Origin: JBDTRY01 sp039931435
Lineage (GTDB): Bacteria > Acidobacteriota > Thermoanaerobaculia > Gp7-AA8
Length of the DNA stretch: 16,290 bases
Assembly: GCA_039931435.1 (NCBI GenBank)
Contig: JBDTRY010000063.1
Span: 1 to 16,290, forward strand
Direction: 5' to 3'
Shown here: positions 1-6,988 of the stretch, in pieces
Layout: each line of letters opens with the position of its first letter
Numbering within the stretch: the first letter of the stretch is position 1
The notes under the pieces: model-generated
What the model was told of the DNA's origin: nothing
Databases searched by the model: none
What the model saw: only the letters and a program-made list of their open reading frames with translations
Translations under genes and position numbers: made by a program

Positions 1-1097
1 CGGAGGTTGGCCACGATCAGTTCCTGCTTGGCCTGATCGGCCTCTTCCTCACCCTGGCGGATCTCACGGATCGTTCTCTTGATCTCCTCGTGCGTGGAGA
101 GGTAGAACGTCTCCAGCTCGACGAGCTTTTCCTGATACTTGGTGATCCGCCTCTTGTAGAAGTCCTTGCGGGTTTTGTCCTTCTCCCGTTTCAGTGACTG
201 TTCGTCCTTGCGGACCATGGCTACCGTCTGCGAGAGTTCGCTGTCGATATCGCGCAGCTTGTTGATCATGCGGTTGCGCGTCTGTGGCGTGAAGTCCACC
301 AGCCGCATAAGGTTCGCCAGGCTGACCTTGGCCTTCTCGATGTTCTTTTTGACCGTGACCTCGTTGGTGGATTTCTTCCCGTCCAGCAGCTTCTCTTTGG
401 CGTCCTTGATCTTTTTGTCGAGCTTGGCGATCTGCTCGAAGATCCGCATGATCTCTTCGATCTTGTTCAGATCGGCTGGACGGGCCTCCAGCGGCTCGAA
501 TCCGTCCTCATCGCCATTGGCCAGCTCGACCATCTCCCGGATGATCTTGGAGTCCTTTCGGGCACTCTCGTTGATCTTGAGGATCTCTTCCAGAATGATG
601 CGGTTCTGTGAGAGCGCTTTGTAGACCTTACGCTCTCCCTTTTCGATGCGTTTGGCGATTTCCACTTCGCCCTCGCGGTCGAGCAGTTTGACCGTTCCCA
701 TCTCCCGCAGGTACATGCGCACGGGATCGTTGGTTTTGTCGATCGCTCCCGAAGCAACGGCCACGATGTCGGCCTGTACCTCTTCGCGTTGATCGACTTC
801 CTTGTCCTCGACCGCTCCGTCGATCGTAATTTCCTTGGCTGTAGGCAGCTTCTCAGCATCGTCGACTACTTCGATTCCCAGGTCGTTGAAGCGGATGTAG
901 ATTTCGTCGAGTTCCTCGGGAAGGCTGGTGATCTCCTCAGGCAGCAACTCGTAGACTTCGTCGTACAGCAGGAATCCCTTCTCCTTACCGATTGCAATGA
1001 GCTGTTTGACTTCGCTGTACTTTTCCTCAACGCTCAAATCGCCGACCCCCTCGTCAATGGTTTCCAGTTCGACACTCGGCGTTCGTAAACGTGACAT
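1..1097 (-). CDS. rpoD: RNA polymerase primary sigma factor RpoD (sigma-70), N-terminal 365 codons, cut by window edge
   Basis: Housekeeping sigma factor that directs core RNA polymerase to promoters. The minus frame is open from the ATG at 1097 to the left edge, so the promoter-binding regions 2-4 lie outside the window. Visible are a region 1.1-like acidic helical domain (about residues 20-75, with LSVEEKYSEVKQLIAIGKEKG), region 1.2 (about 124-156, NDPVRMYLREMG), and a roughly 200-residue charged non-conserved spacer as in E. coli RpoD. Region 2.1 begins at the very edge (KQELIVANL, residues 357-365). The start is supported by AAGGAG at 1106-1111, 8 nt upstream. The gene lies 163 nt downstream of dnaG on the same strand, the classic dnaG-rpoD order, so it is probably co-transcribed. 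Family identity is clear. Confidence 0.96.
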   Translation of the reverse strand, partial: MSRLRTPSVELETIDEGVGDLSVEEKYSEVKQLIAIGKEKGFLLYDEVYELLPEEITSLPEELDEIYIRFNDLGIEVVDDAEKLPTAKEITIDGAVEDKEVDQREEVQADIVAVASGAIDKTNDPVRMYLREMGTVKLLDREGEVEIAKRIEKGERKVYKALSQNRIILEEILKINESARKDSKIIREMVELANGDEDGFEPLEARPADLNKIEEIMRIFEQIAKLDKKIKDAKEKLLDGKKSTNEVTVKKNIEKAKVSLANLMRLVDFTPQTRNRMINKLRDIDSELSQTVAMVRKDEQSLKREKDKTRKDFYKRRITKYQEKLVELETFYLSTHEEIKRTIREIRQGEEEADQAKQELIVANL

Positions 1098-1175
1098 GTA
1101 TTTCGCTCCTTCATCGAGGCAGCGCAGCAAGACGTTCTGCGGCCGGCAAGTTCGATTCTGCAGGTCCCTTCGGGG

Positions 1176-1218
1176 CCTTGGCTCGTCCGTCGCTTCCGGT
1201 GCGGCGACCCAGCCAAGG
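1176..1218. other. Stem-loop in the dnaG-rpoD spacer
   Basis: A perfect 8-bp inverted repeat (CCTTGGCT at 1176-1183, AGCCAAGG at 1211-1218) encloses a second 5-bp stem (GTCGC 1189-1193 with GCGAC 1204-1208). It sits in the leader upstream of rpoD. No T-tract follows on the minus strand, so it is not a normal intrinsic terminator. It could be an RNA processing or stability element between dnaG and rpoD, where E. coli has an RNase E cleavage site. The structure is seen in the sequence; the role is inferred. Confidence 0.4.
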
Positions 1219-1260
1219 TTGCGAATAGAGGACACTGACGTAATTCCTAGAGGACAATAA

Positions 1261-3000
1261 TTATTTCAATGCGTGGAGCTGTCTGGAGATATCCAGCTTC
1301 TCGAGAAAAAGCGAGTGTTCGCGCTCGCCGTCTTCCGCGCGGACAGCGTCCTGAATCCCCGACTGGATTTCCTTGAGCCGACGGTCCAGAAAGCGGCGTT
1401 CCATCAAGCGAACTGTCTCTTCCAATCCCTTCAGTTCGGGCTGTTCGGTTTCGTCGCCCAAGGCGAGCTCCGAAAGCCGCGTGAGGTCAGCTTCTACCTT
1501 AAGATGGGTCGCAATATACGAAAAATCAAGGGGTTGACGGCTCAAAAGTGCGTCTTTGACCAACGCATAGATGGTTCGGCAGGAAGAATCCTCGAACAGA
1601 TCCTCCCGAAGGCGTTCCTGAAGCGCAAGCGGCATCTCGCCGTTGAGAAGCGCCGCCAGCAGCTGTTTCTCTCCAGTGGTGATCGGTGCGGTCGGATCCC
1701 GTTGCGCTTTTTGAGGGGTGCCCCGTCCTCGGACTCTGGACCAGACCGTATCGAACTCCAGACGCAGACCGTCCGCGATTCTCTGCGCAGCGTCGTTCCG
1801 CCCGACAGGGTCAGATACGGATGAAAGCAACGGGACGAACTCCTCCAGCCTTGCGCTCTTTTCCCGGGTTGTCAGTACGGCCGGGTTCGGAACCCAATCT
1901 CGAAGGGCGAATTCGAAAACGTCCGTGGCCGCGTCAAGCGCATCCCCGTACGCCTCTACCCCTCCCTTCTGAATGAGCGAATCGGGATCGAGGTCCGCTC
2001 CCACGTCCAGGATATCGACGGCTAGCCCCGCGGAGAGAAGAACCGGCGCAGCCCGGACAGCGGCGTTTCTTCCGGCGCTGTCTCCGTCGTAGGCAACGAC
2101 CACACGTCTGGCGAACTTTCGAAGCAGACTGGCTTGCCCGGGCGTGAGCGAGGTTCCCATCGAGGCCACCACCCCCGGGATCCCGGCGTGGTCGAGGGCG
2201 ATGGCGTCGAAATAGCCCTCGACGAGAATGGCCCTTTCCGTCTTGCGGATCTTGTCCCGGGAGCGATTGAGGTTGTAGAGGAGATGCGACTTGTTGAATA
2301 CCGACGACTCGGGCGAGTTGAGATACTTCGGGTCACTGCCGTCGAGCGTGCGTCCGCCGAAACCGATCAGGTTGCCGTTCTCCGAGTGGATGGGAATCAT
2401 CAGCCGGTTTCGAAAGCGATCGTAGTAACCGGTTCCTCCCTTGCGGGGAAGGACGAGGCCTGCCGCTTCGAGTTTCTGTACGGGGTACTTGGTCCCGAGG
2501 CGCGAGAGCAGGTAGTCCCAGGAGTCGGGTGCGAAACCGAATCCGTACTTCTCCTGCACCTCGGTGCTAACGTTTCGTTGTTCAAGATACGTGGCGGCGA
2601 TGTTCGGCCTCCACTGCAGCGCCAGTCGAAATGAGTCTTCCGCCTGCACGAGCAGGCCGAGCAGATCGTCCTTGTCGGAATCCCGCGAGGCGTTCCGGCG
2701 CGAGGGGAGCTTGATCCCTGTGCGTGAAGCAACATGTTCAACAGCTTCCGGGAACGTGAACCGTTCGGTGAGGATGAGGAACTTGAAGATGTCTCCGCCG
2801 GTTCCGCAACCGAAGCAGTAGAACAGACCCTTGGCCCGATCTACATGAAAAGACGGGGTCTTTTCCCTGTGGAACGGACAGAGTCCCTTGAAACTCTTTC
2901 CGGAAGGTTTGAGCGGCGTGACCTGACTGACGAAATCGACGATGTCCGCCGAGTCGCGCACCTGCGAGATGATCGCATCATTGAGGTCGACGTAAGCCAA
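1261..3000 (-). CDS. dnaG: DNA primase DnaG
   Basis: Synthesises RNA primers for chromosome replication, acting with the DnaB helicase. The protein is 579 aa, a normal family length. The N-terminal CHC2-type zinc finger uses C41, H44, C62 and C65 (CPFH...CFGC). The catalytic core (about 120-370) contains the TOPRIM motifs: LVEGYFDA with E261, and VVAYDGDSAG with D305 and D307, followed by the DPDSLI motif at 338-343. The C-terminal about 150 residues are the variable helicase-binding domain. The start is TTG, preceded by GGAG 7 nt upstream; an in-frame stop lies 14 codons further up with no ATG or GTG between. mutS2 is 223 nt upstream and rpoD follows after 163 nt, all on the minus strand. 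Confidence 0.97.
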   Translation of the reverse strand: MAYVDLNDAIISQVRDSADIVDFVSQVTPLKPSGKSFKGLCPFHREKTPSFHVDRAKGLFYCFGCGTGGDIFKFLILTERFTFPEAVEHVASRTGIKLPSRRNASRDSDKDDLLGLLVQAEDSFRLALQWRPNIAATYLEQRNVSTEVQEKYGFGFAPDSWDYLLSRLGTKYPVQKLEAAGLVLPRKGGTGYYDRFRNRLMIPIHSENGNLIGFGGRTLDGSDPKYLNSPESSVFNKSHLLYNLNRSRDKIRKTERAILVEGYFDAIALDHAGIPGVVASMGTSLTPGQASLLRKFARRVVVAYDGDSAGRNAAVRAAPVLLSAGLAVDILDVGADLDPDSLIQKGGVEAYGDALDAATDVFEFALRDWVPNPAVLTTREKSARLEEFVPLLSSVSDPVGRNDAAQRIADGLRLEFDTVWSRVRGRGTPQKAQRDPTAPITTGEKQLLAALLNGEMPLALQERLREDLFEDSSCRTIYALVKDALLSRQPLDFSYIATHLKVEADLTRLSELALGDETEQPELKGLEETVRLMERRFLDRRLKEIQSGIQDAVRAEDGEREHSLFLEKLDISRQLHALK

Positions 3001-3115
3001 GTCCGGTCTCCAGCGTATCGCAAGCGGACCGTTTCGGAACTAACTTCCTCCCGACACGAACGCTCCATCATTTTCGCATTTCGGCGGACAGGGAGTCACG
3101 GATACGAGCGCCAAC

Positions 3116-3156
3116 GGTACCGGCCGCACGCCTGGCCTGCGTCCCTACGAACGTCC
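3116..3156. repeat. REP-like palindromic element, copy 1
   Basis: This sequence in the mutS2-dnaG spacer begins with GGTACCGGCCGCACGCC and later has CCCTACGA followed by CGTC. The first 17 bases are identical to the start of a second copy at 9779-9814, and the right half also aligns apart from a 2-3-base indel and a few substitutions. It is partly palindromic. A separate small hairpin (GGCTGC 3171-3176 with GCAGCC 3184-3189) follows. Nothing else in the 223-nt spacer looks coding. Confidence 0.6.
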
Positions 3157-3223
3157 GTCATCAGGTCGCCGGCTGCAGGTTGGGCAGCCACACCGTTCGA
3201 AGGCGGACAACGCGGTGAGACCG

Positions 3224-5581
3224 TCAGTTGTCGAGTACGACGACGGTCGAACCGTCGCCCCCTTCGCGCTCGTTTCCACCTCGGAAGGTTTTCGCGGCGG
3301 GATGTTTTCGCAGATGCTCGCGAATCCCTTTCCGCAGCGCTCCGGTACCAAACCCGTGAATCAGCCGGACGGCCCCTCGTCCTTCCAGCAGGGCTCTGTC
3401 GAGAAAGCGGTCGCATTCTTCGAGCGCTTCTTCCACCCGCTTCCCGATCAGATTCAACTCGGCGGAGACGTCCTGCTCGGTCTCCGACGCCGTGGGCTTT
3501 GTAGAGGGGCGCTCTCTGCCTCTCGGGGCTGGCGCGGCCGTTTCGGGACTCGTCAGATCCTTGCGGTCGACTTCGATTTTCTTTCCACCGGCCAGGAGCG
3601 TGATGCGATCTCCGGCCATCGAGGCCACAGTTCCGTGGATTCGAAACAGCCTGTGCTGGACGGACTGTCCAACCTGCAACTCCGAGGTCTCCGGGGCGAA
3701 TTCGCCTCGCCTTTCGATGGGCTGGACGATCCGCTCGTAAGATGCTTCCGCCGCCGGTCCTGGCCGAGCCTCATGCTTCTTGAGTCTGCGCAGCTCGTCA
3801 TTCAGTCGTGAGGAGACTTCCCGCTTCAGTTCCTCGATCTCGGTGCGATATTTTTTCGATAGCTCCTTGCGTTCGTGCGCTGCGCGCTCGCGATCGATAC
3901 GGGCCGCATCCGCGGCGCCGGCTGCTTCCCGACGCAGATCAGAAAGTTCCTGGCGCGTCTCTGCCGCTTCTGAGAGCGTACGCTGCAGTTCGCCGATGAG
4001 ACGATCCATGTCCCCGTAGCGCTCGCCCAGACGTTCCCTGGCGGAGGCGAGGATTGAGGCGGGGAGACCGATCATCTCCGCTACCTCGATTGCACGGCTG
4101 CGTCCCGGGACGCCGAGGTTCATTCGGTAGGTGGAGCTGCCGGTGACGGCATCGAATTCCATCGACGCGTTTCCAATGCGGTCGTCAGAGAGGGCGAATG
4201 TCTTCAGTGCCGAGAGATGCGTGGTTACAACCAGTAGAGTCCCGATTTCCAGAAGCCGTTCGATGACCGACGCCGCCAGAGCCGAGCCTTCTTCGGGATC
4301 GGTCCCCGATCCCAACTCATCCAGCAGGACCAGGGAGCGGCTGGTGGCATTGTCAAGGATTCGCTTCAACCGCACGAGGTAGGCGGAGAAGGTTGAGAGG
4401 TGCTCGAGAACGCTCTGATCGTCTCCGATCAGGACATGAATGGAATCGACGACCGGGATGACAGTCCCTTCTGCGACAGGAACAGGCAGGCCGCTGGCAG
4501 CCATGGCCGTGGTCAGCCCCGCTGTTTTCAAGGCCACGGTTTTTCCGCCGGCGTTTGGTCCGCTGACGAGCAGCGCCGGTTTTCCAACGCGCAGCTCGAA
4601 GCCCACGGGGATCACTCTTTCGGGACTGATCTCTTCACCAAATGCTGAACGTCTGGCGTCGGCGAGCCGCTCATCGAGCAAAGGATGCCTGCCCTCATGC
4701 AGGATCAGTTCACGCGCTTCACTGAACGTCGGGCGCGATGCCTCGATGGTCCTTCCGAACACGGCGCAGGCCTGGATGGCGTCGAGTTCTCCAACGACCT
4801 CCAGTGCCGGTCCGATTCGTGGCATTTCGGCGAGAATCATGTCGGCGACGAAGCGGGTGATCCGTGCGATCTCCTCCCGTTCCATGATGGCCAGTTCGGC
4901 CAGATCGTTGTTCATCTCCACGATCTGCATTGGTTCGACGAAAAGTGTGGCCCCCGAGCCGGACCGCTCGTGCAGAATTCCGGGGACTGAGCTGCGATGA
5001 TCGGACCGCACCGGGACGCAGTAACGATCTCCGCGAAGAGTGATGATCGCTTCCTGCAGGGCGTCTCCCTGGCGGGAGAGCAGCTCGCTCAGGACCTGCT
5101 GAATGGAGCGGCGCCGTGTCTGCATGCGGGAGCGGATCGTGCGTAGCTCAGCCGATGAGTCCTCGCGCAGCTTTCCGTCCGCTGTGAAAAATCGGGATAC
5201 GGCCCGGGTCAGCTCCGAAAGCTCAGGGATGTGTTCGGCGATTGCGCTCAGTCGAAGGTAGCCCTCCGATCTGGTCAAAGCCTCCCGAACAGCTTGCGTG
5301 CCACGAATGGCGCGCAGTACGAGCCAGGATTCGTCCAGTTCCAGGAGAGAGTCCTTTTCAAAGAGAGAGGCCATGTCGGCCACACCGGCCAATGGCAGGA
5401 GACCCTCGTGCAGGTAGAACCGTGTCATTTCCCACAGCTCTGCCTGCCCGTTCTCGCAGGCATCGAGCGTCGCTTCAGGGCGCCGGCGCAATAGCGCCGA
5501 TCGTCCAATCGACGTTCGGGTTTCGAGAGCGATCAACGCCAAAACGCGATCGAACTCGAGGGCTCGGAGGCTTGCTTCCAT
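3224..5581 (-). CDS. mutS2: MutS2 family ATPase/endonuclease
   Basis: MutS2 (RqcU/MutSB) proteins bind branched DNA and suppress recombination, and in Firmicutes also act on collided ribosomes. The 785-residue product has the full family layout. It has an N-terminal core, then an ABC-type ATPase with Walker A GPNAGGKT (341-348) and Walker B/signature LVLLDELGSGTDPEEGS (from 417). A long charged coiled coil follows (about 520-605), then a KOW-like beta segment (about 637-676) and a C-terminal Smr domain (about 707-785) with HGFGTGALR at 742-750. The usual Smr LDLRG motif reads LNLIG (709-713), which may affect nuclease activity. The start MEASLRALEFDRVL matches the family N terminus, but no Shine-Dalgarno sequence precedes it, and the rpsU terminator ends only 12 nt upstream. 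Confidence 0.95.
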   Translation of the reverse strand: MEASLRALEFDRVLALIALETRTSIGRSALLRRRPEATLDACENGQAELWEMTRFYLHEGLLPLAGVADMASLFEKDSLLELDESWLVLRAIRGTQAVREALTRSEGYLRLSAIAEHIPELSELTRAVSRFFTADGKLREDSSAELRTIRSRMQTRRRSIQQVLSELLSRQGDALQEAIITLRGDRYCVPVRSDHRSSVPGILHERSGSGATLFVEPMQIVEMNNDLAELAIMEREEIARITRFVADMILAEMPRIGPALEVVGELDAIQACAVFGRTIEASRPTFSEARELILHEGRHPLLDERLADARRSAFGEEISPERVIPVGFELRVGKPALLVSGPNAGGKTVALKTAGLTTAMAASGLPVPVAEGTVIPVVDSIHVLIGDDQSVLEHLSTFSAYLVRLKRILDNATSRSLVLLDELGSGTDPEEGSALAASVIERLLEIGTLLVVTTHLSALKTFALSDDRIGNASMEFDAVTGSSTYRMNLGVPGRSRAIEVAEMIGLPASILASARERLGERYGDMDRLIGELQRTLSEAAETRQELSDLRREAAGAADAARIDRERAAHERKELSKKYRTEIEELKREVSSRLNDELRRLKKHEARPGPAAEASYERIVQPIERRGEFAPETSELQVGQSVQHRLFRIHGTVASMAGDRITLLAGGKKIEVDRKDLTSPETAAPAPRGRERPSTKPTASETEQDVSAELNLIGKRVEEALEECDRFLDRALLEGRGAVRLIHGFGTGALRKGIREHLRKHPAAKTFRGGNEREGGDGSTVVVLDN

Positions 5582-5593
5582 AGTGTGGCCAAC

Positions 5594-5622
5594 AAAAAAG
5601 GGGCTCGTGAGAGCCCCTTTTT
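5594..5622 (-). terminator. Intrinsic terminator of rpsU, directly upstream of mutS2
   Basis: A perfect 7-bp GC-rich stem (GGGGCTC 5600-5606 with GAGCCCC 5611-5617) has a GTGA loop and is flanked by an A-run and a T-run, giving a near-symmetric AAAAAGGGGCTC/GAGCCCCTTTTT hairpin. On the minus strand it lies 20 nt past the rpsU stop and its U-run ends 12 nt before the mutS2 ATG. Its position matches the attenuating terminator that follows rpsU in the E. coli rpsU-dnaG-rpoD operon. Confidence 0.9.
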
Positions 5623-5642
5623 GAAACGGTTCTGATCGGTTG

Positions 5643-5849
5643 TTAGTATGCAGAGCGACGGTCTTCGGCGAGTTTTCGAAGAACTTTCTTGCGAGCGGCG
5701 ATCGCTTTGCGTTTCCGTTTGGTGCTCGGTTTCTCGTAATGTTGACGCTTTTTCAGCTCGGAGAGAATTCCGGACTTTTCACATTTTCTCTTGAATCGGC
5801 GCAGAGCATTCTCAAATGTCTCGTCCTCTTTGACGTGCACGAGAGGCAT
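5643..5849 (-). CDS. rpsU: 30S ribosomal protein S21
   Basis: Small-subunit protein S21, near the anti-Shine-Dalgarno end of 16S rRNA and involved in initiation. The 68-aa product is of normal length, starts MPLVHVKEDETFENALRRFK, and is strongly basic with the family RKRKAIAARKK tail. I chose the ATG at 5849 rather than the in-frame extension to 5927, because family members start with MPxVxVxE and a G-rich ribosome site (AGGGGGG) lies about 7 nt upstream. A good sigma-70 promoter lies at 5932-5961 and a strong terminator follows. This is the first gene of an rpsU-mutS2-dnaG-rpoD string. Confidence 0.97.
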   Translation of the reverse strand: MPLVHVKEDETFENALRRFKRKCEKSGILSELKKRQHYEKPSTKRKRKAIAARKKVLRKLAEDRRSAY

Positions 5850-5931
5850 TCTGAATCCCCCCCTTCTATATCGCAATGGGCGTGGCTTGAAACCGGGAGT
5901 GTCTGTGAGACAGGTGTACGAAGGCAACGCT

Positions 5932-5961
5932 ATTGTATTTTCCGTGGCGGGGGGCGGTCAA
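5932..5961 (-). promoter_or_regulatory. Sigma-70 promoter of rpsU
   Basis: On the minus strand, -35 TTGACC (5956-5961) and -10 TACAAT (5932-5937) are separated by 18 nt. Each box differs from consensus at one base. The predicted RNA start is near 5925, giving a leader of about 75 nt before the rpsU ATG. This is the best -35/-10 pair I found in the window, and it fits a highly expressed ribosomal protein gene. Confidence 0.7.
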
Positions 5962-6116
5962 CCGGATTTGACCGGCTGGTACACCCACTGCGACCGAACT
6001 CAAGCTCCAACCGGCCCGGGTTTCGGAGAATTCCGGAGCGAGTGACACCCGTCTAAAATATTGATTGTTCTGGACTTACGGTGCAGGCGACGGCTTGGTG
6101 CCCGTGGAAGTCGACT

Positions 6117-6740
6117 TCAGCCTGCGAGGAGGTGCTCGATTCTGGAGATGATGGCTTCGAGGGCTACCCGATTTTCGCCCCCCTCCGGAATGATCAGGTC
6201 GGCATAGCGTTTCGAGGGCTCCACAAACTCTTCGTGCATGGGTCGAACCGTTGCCAGGTACTGATGGACGACCGACTCCAGACTGCGCCCGCGCATCTGG
6301 GTATCCCGCAGGACCCGCCGCAGGAAACGGATATCGGGGGGCGTGTCGACGAACAGTTTGATGTCGATTCGCTTGCGAATCTCAACTTCGGCCAGAACAA
6401 GGATGCCCTCGACGATGATGATGCGGCGCGGCTCAACGCGCTGCTTCTCCGCTCCACGCCTGTGGGTCGTGAATTCGTAGATCGGAATGTCCACCGATTC
6501 GCCCCGGACCAGGGCATCAATGTGGGACACCAGCAGCTCGGTCTCCAACGAATCAGGATGGTCGAAATTGACCAGAGCCCGTCCCTCGGCGTCGAGCGCG
6601 TGGAAATCCCGGTAGTACGAATCGTGGGAGATCCACTCGATGCGGTCGCGACCGACCCGATCGTAAATCGATCTGGCCACGGTCGTTTTTCCCGACCCGG
6701 TCCCACCGGCGATGCCTACGAAAATCGGCGAGCTTGTCAT
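6117..6740 (-). CDS. udk: Uridine kinase
   Basis: Phosphorylates uridine and cytidine to UMP and CMP in cytoplasmic pyrimidine salvage. The 207-aa product matches the bacterial family length. Visible motifs are the P-loop GGTGSGKTT (12-20), the substrate-binding SHDSYYRD segment (38-45), NFDHPDSLE, the YEFTTHRR segment, VEGILVL, the lid-type RRVLRDTQMRGR, and VRPMHEEFVEPSKRYADLIIPEGG. The start at 6740 gives the canonical short N terminus before the P-loop. No clear Shine-Dalgarno sequence precedes it; the 54-codon gene ends 17 nt upstream, so translational coupling within an operon is plausible. No clear terminator is visible in the 267-nt gap to rpsU. Confidence 0.94.
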   Translation of the reverse strand: MTSSPIFVGIAGGTGSGKTTVARSIYDRVGRDRIEWISHDSYYRDFHALDAEGRALVNFDHPDSLETELLVSHIDALVRGESVDIPIYEFTTHRRGAEKQRVEPRRIIIVEGILVLAEVEIRKRIDIKLFVDTPPDIRFLRRVLRDTQMRGRSLESVVHQYLATVRPMHEEFVEPSKRYADLIIPEGGENRVALEAIISRIEHLLAG

Positions 6741-6757
6741 GAGGTTGCCGGCAACTC

Positions 6758-6922
6758 TTACGAGCTCATCTCGTCGTATTCGTTCTCGGTAACGAACTCC
6801 TCGGGATCGTCGTTTCCGCAGATCTCACAAATGACTGTGACGGCCTTGCCCCTGGACCATTCGAAGGCGTAGCTGGGGCTGTCGCAGTTCAGACAGACCA
6901 TGAATTCCGGCTCGTCGATCAT
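6758..6922 (-). CDS. Small zinc-ribbon-like protein (54 aa), double CxxC
   Basis: The minus strand encodes a 54-residue protein beginning MIDEPEFMVCLNCDSPSYAF. Two CxxC pairs (C10/C13 and C32/C35) separated by 18 residues are typical of a zinc ribbon. The tail is very acidic (DDPEEFVTENEYDEM). The gene ends 17 nt before udk, on the same strand. Its Shine-Dalgarno region is weak; an internal ATG (codon 8, just before the first Cys) is an alternative start. I do not recognise a named family. The function is unknown; a metal-stabilised binding protein or ribosome/RNA-polymerase accessory is conceivable, but this is guesswork. The regular CxxC spacing and the fit between neighbours support a real gene. 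Confidence 0.7.
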   Translation of the reverse strand: MIDEPEFMVCLNCDSPSYAFEWSRGKAVTVICEICGNDDPEEFVTENEYDEMSS

Positions 6923-6988
6923 TGAGCAGAGAATAAGCCGCGGCGTGGGCCCTGTCCAGATGCAAGATTCCGCCCGGAAGATATTCGA

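Noticed and set aside
2134..2634. 166-codon plus-strand frame opposite dnaG
   Set aside because: It is antisense to the conserved TOPRIM and catalytic core, with no family features of its own.
3171..3189. Small hairpin downstream of mutS2 as a terminator
   Set aside because: The 6-bp stem has a 7-nt loop and no T-run on the minus strand, so it is not a supported intrinsic terminator.
5850..5927. N-terminal extension of rpsU to an upstream in-frame ATG
   Set aside because: It would add 26 residues absent from S21 proteins and overlap the promoter; the internal ATG at 5849 has its own G-rich ribosome site.
6020..6050. Near-palindrome around GGAGAATTCCGGAG in the udk-rpsU spacer as an operator or terminator
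   Set aside because: The symmetry is short and imperfect with no T-run; chance is a sufficient explanation.
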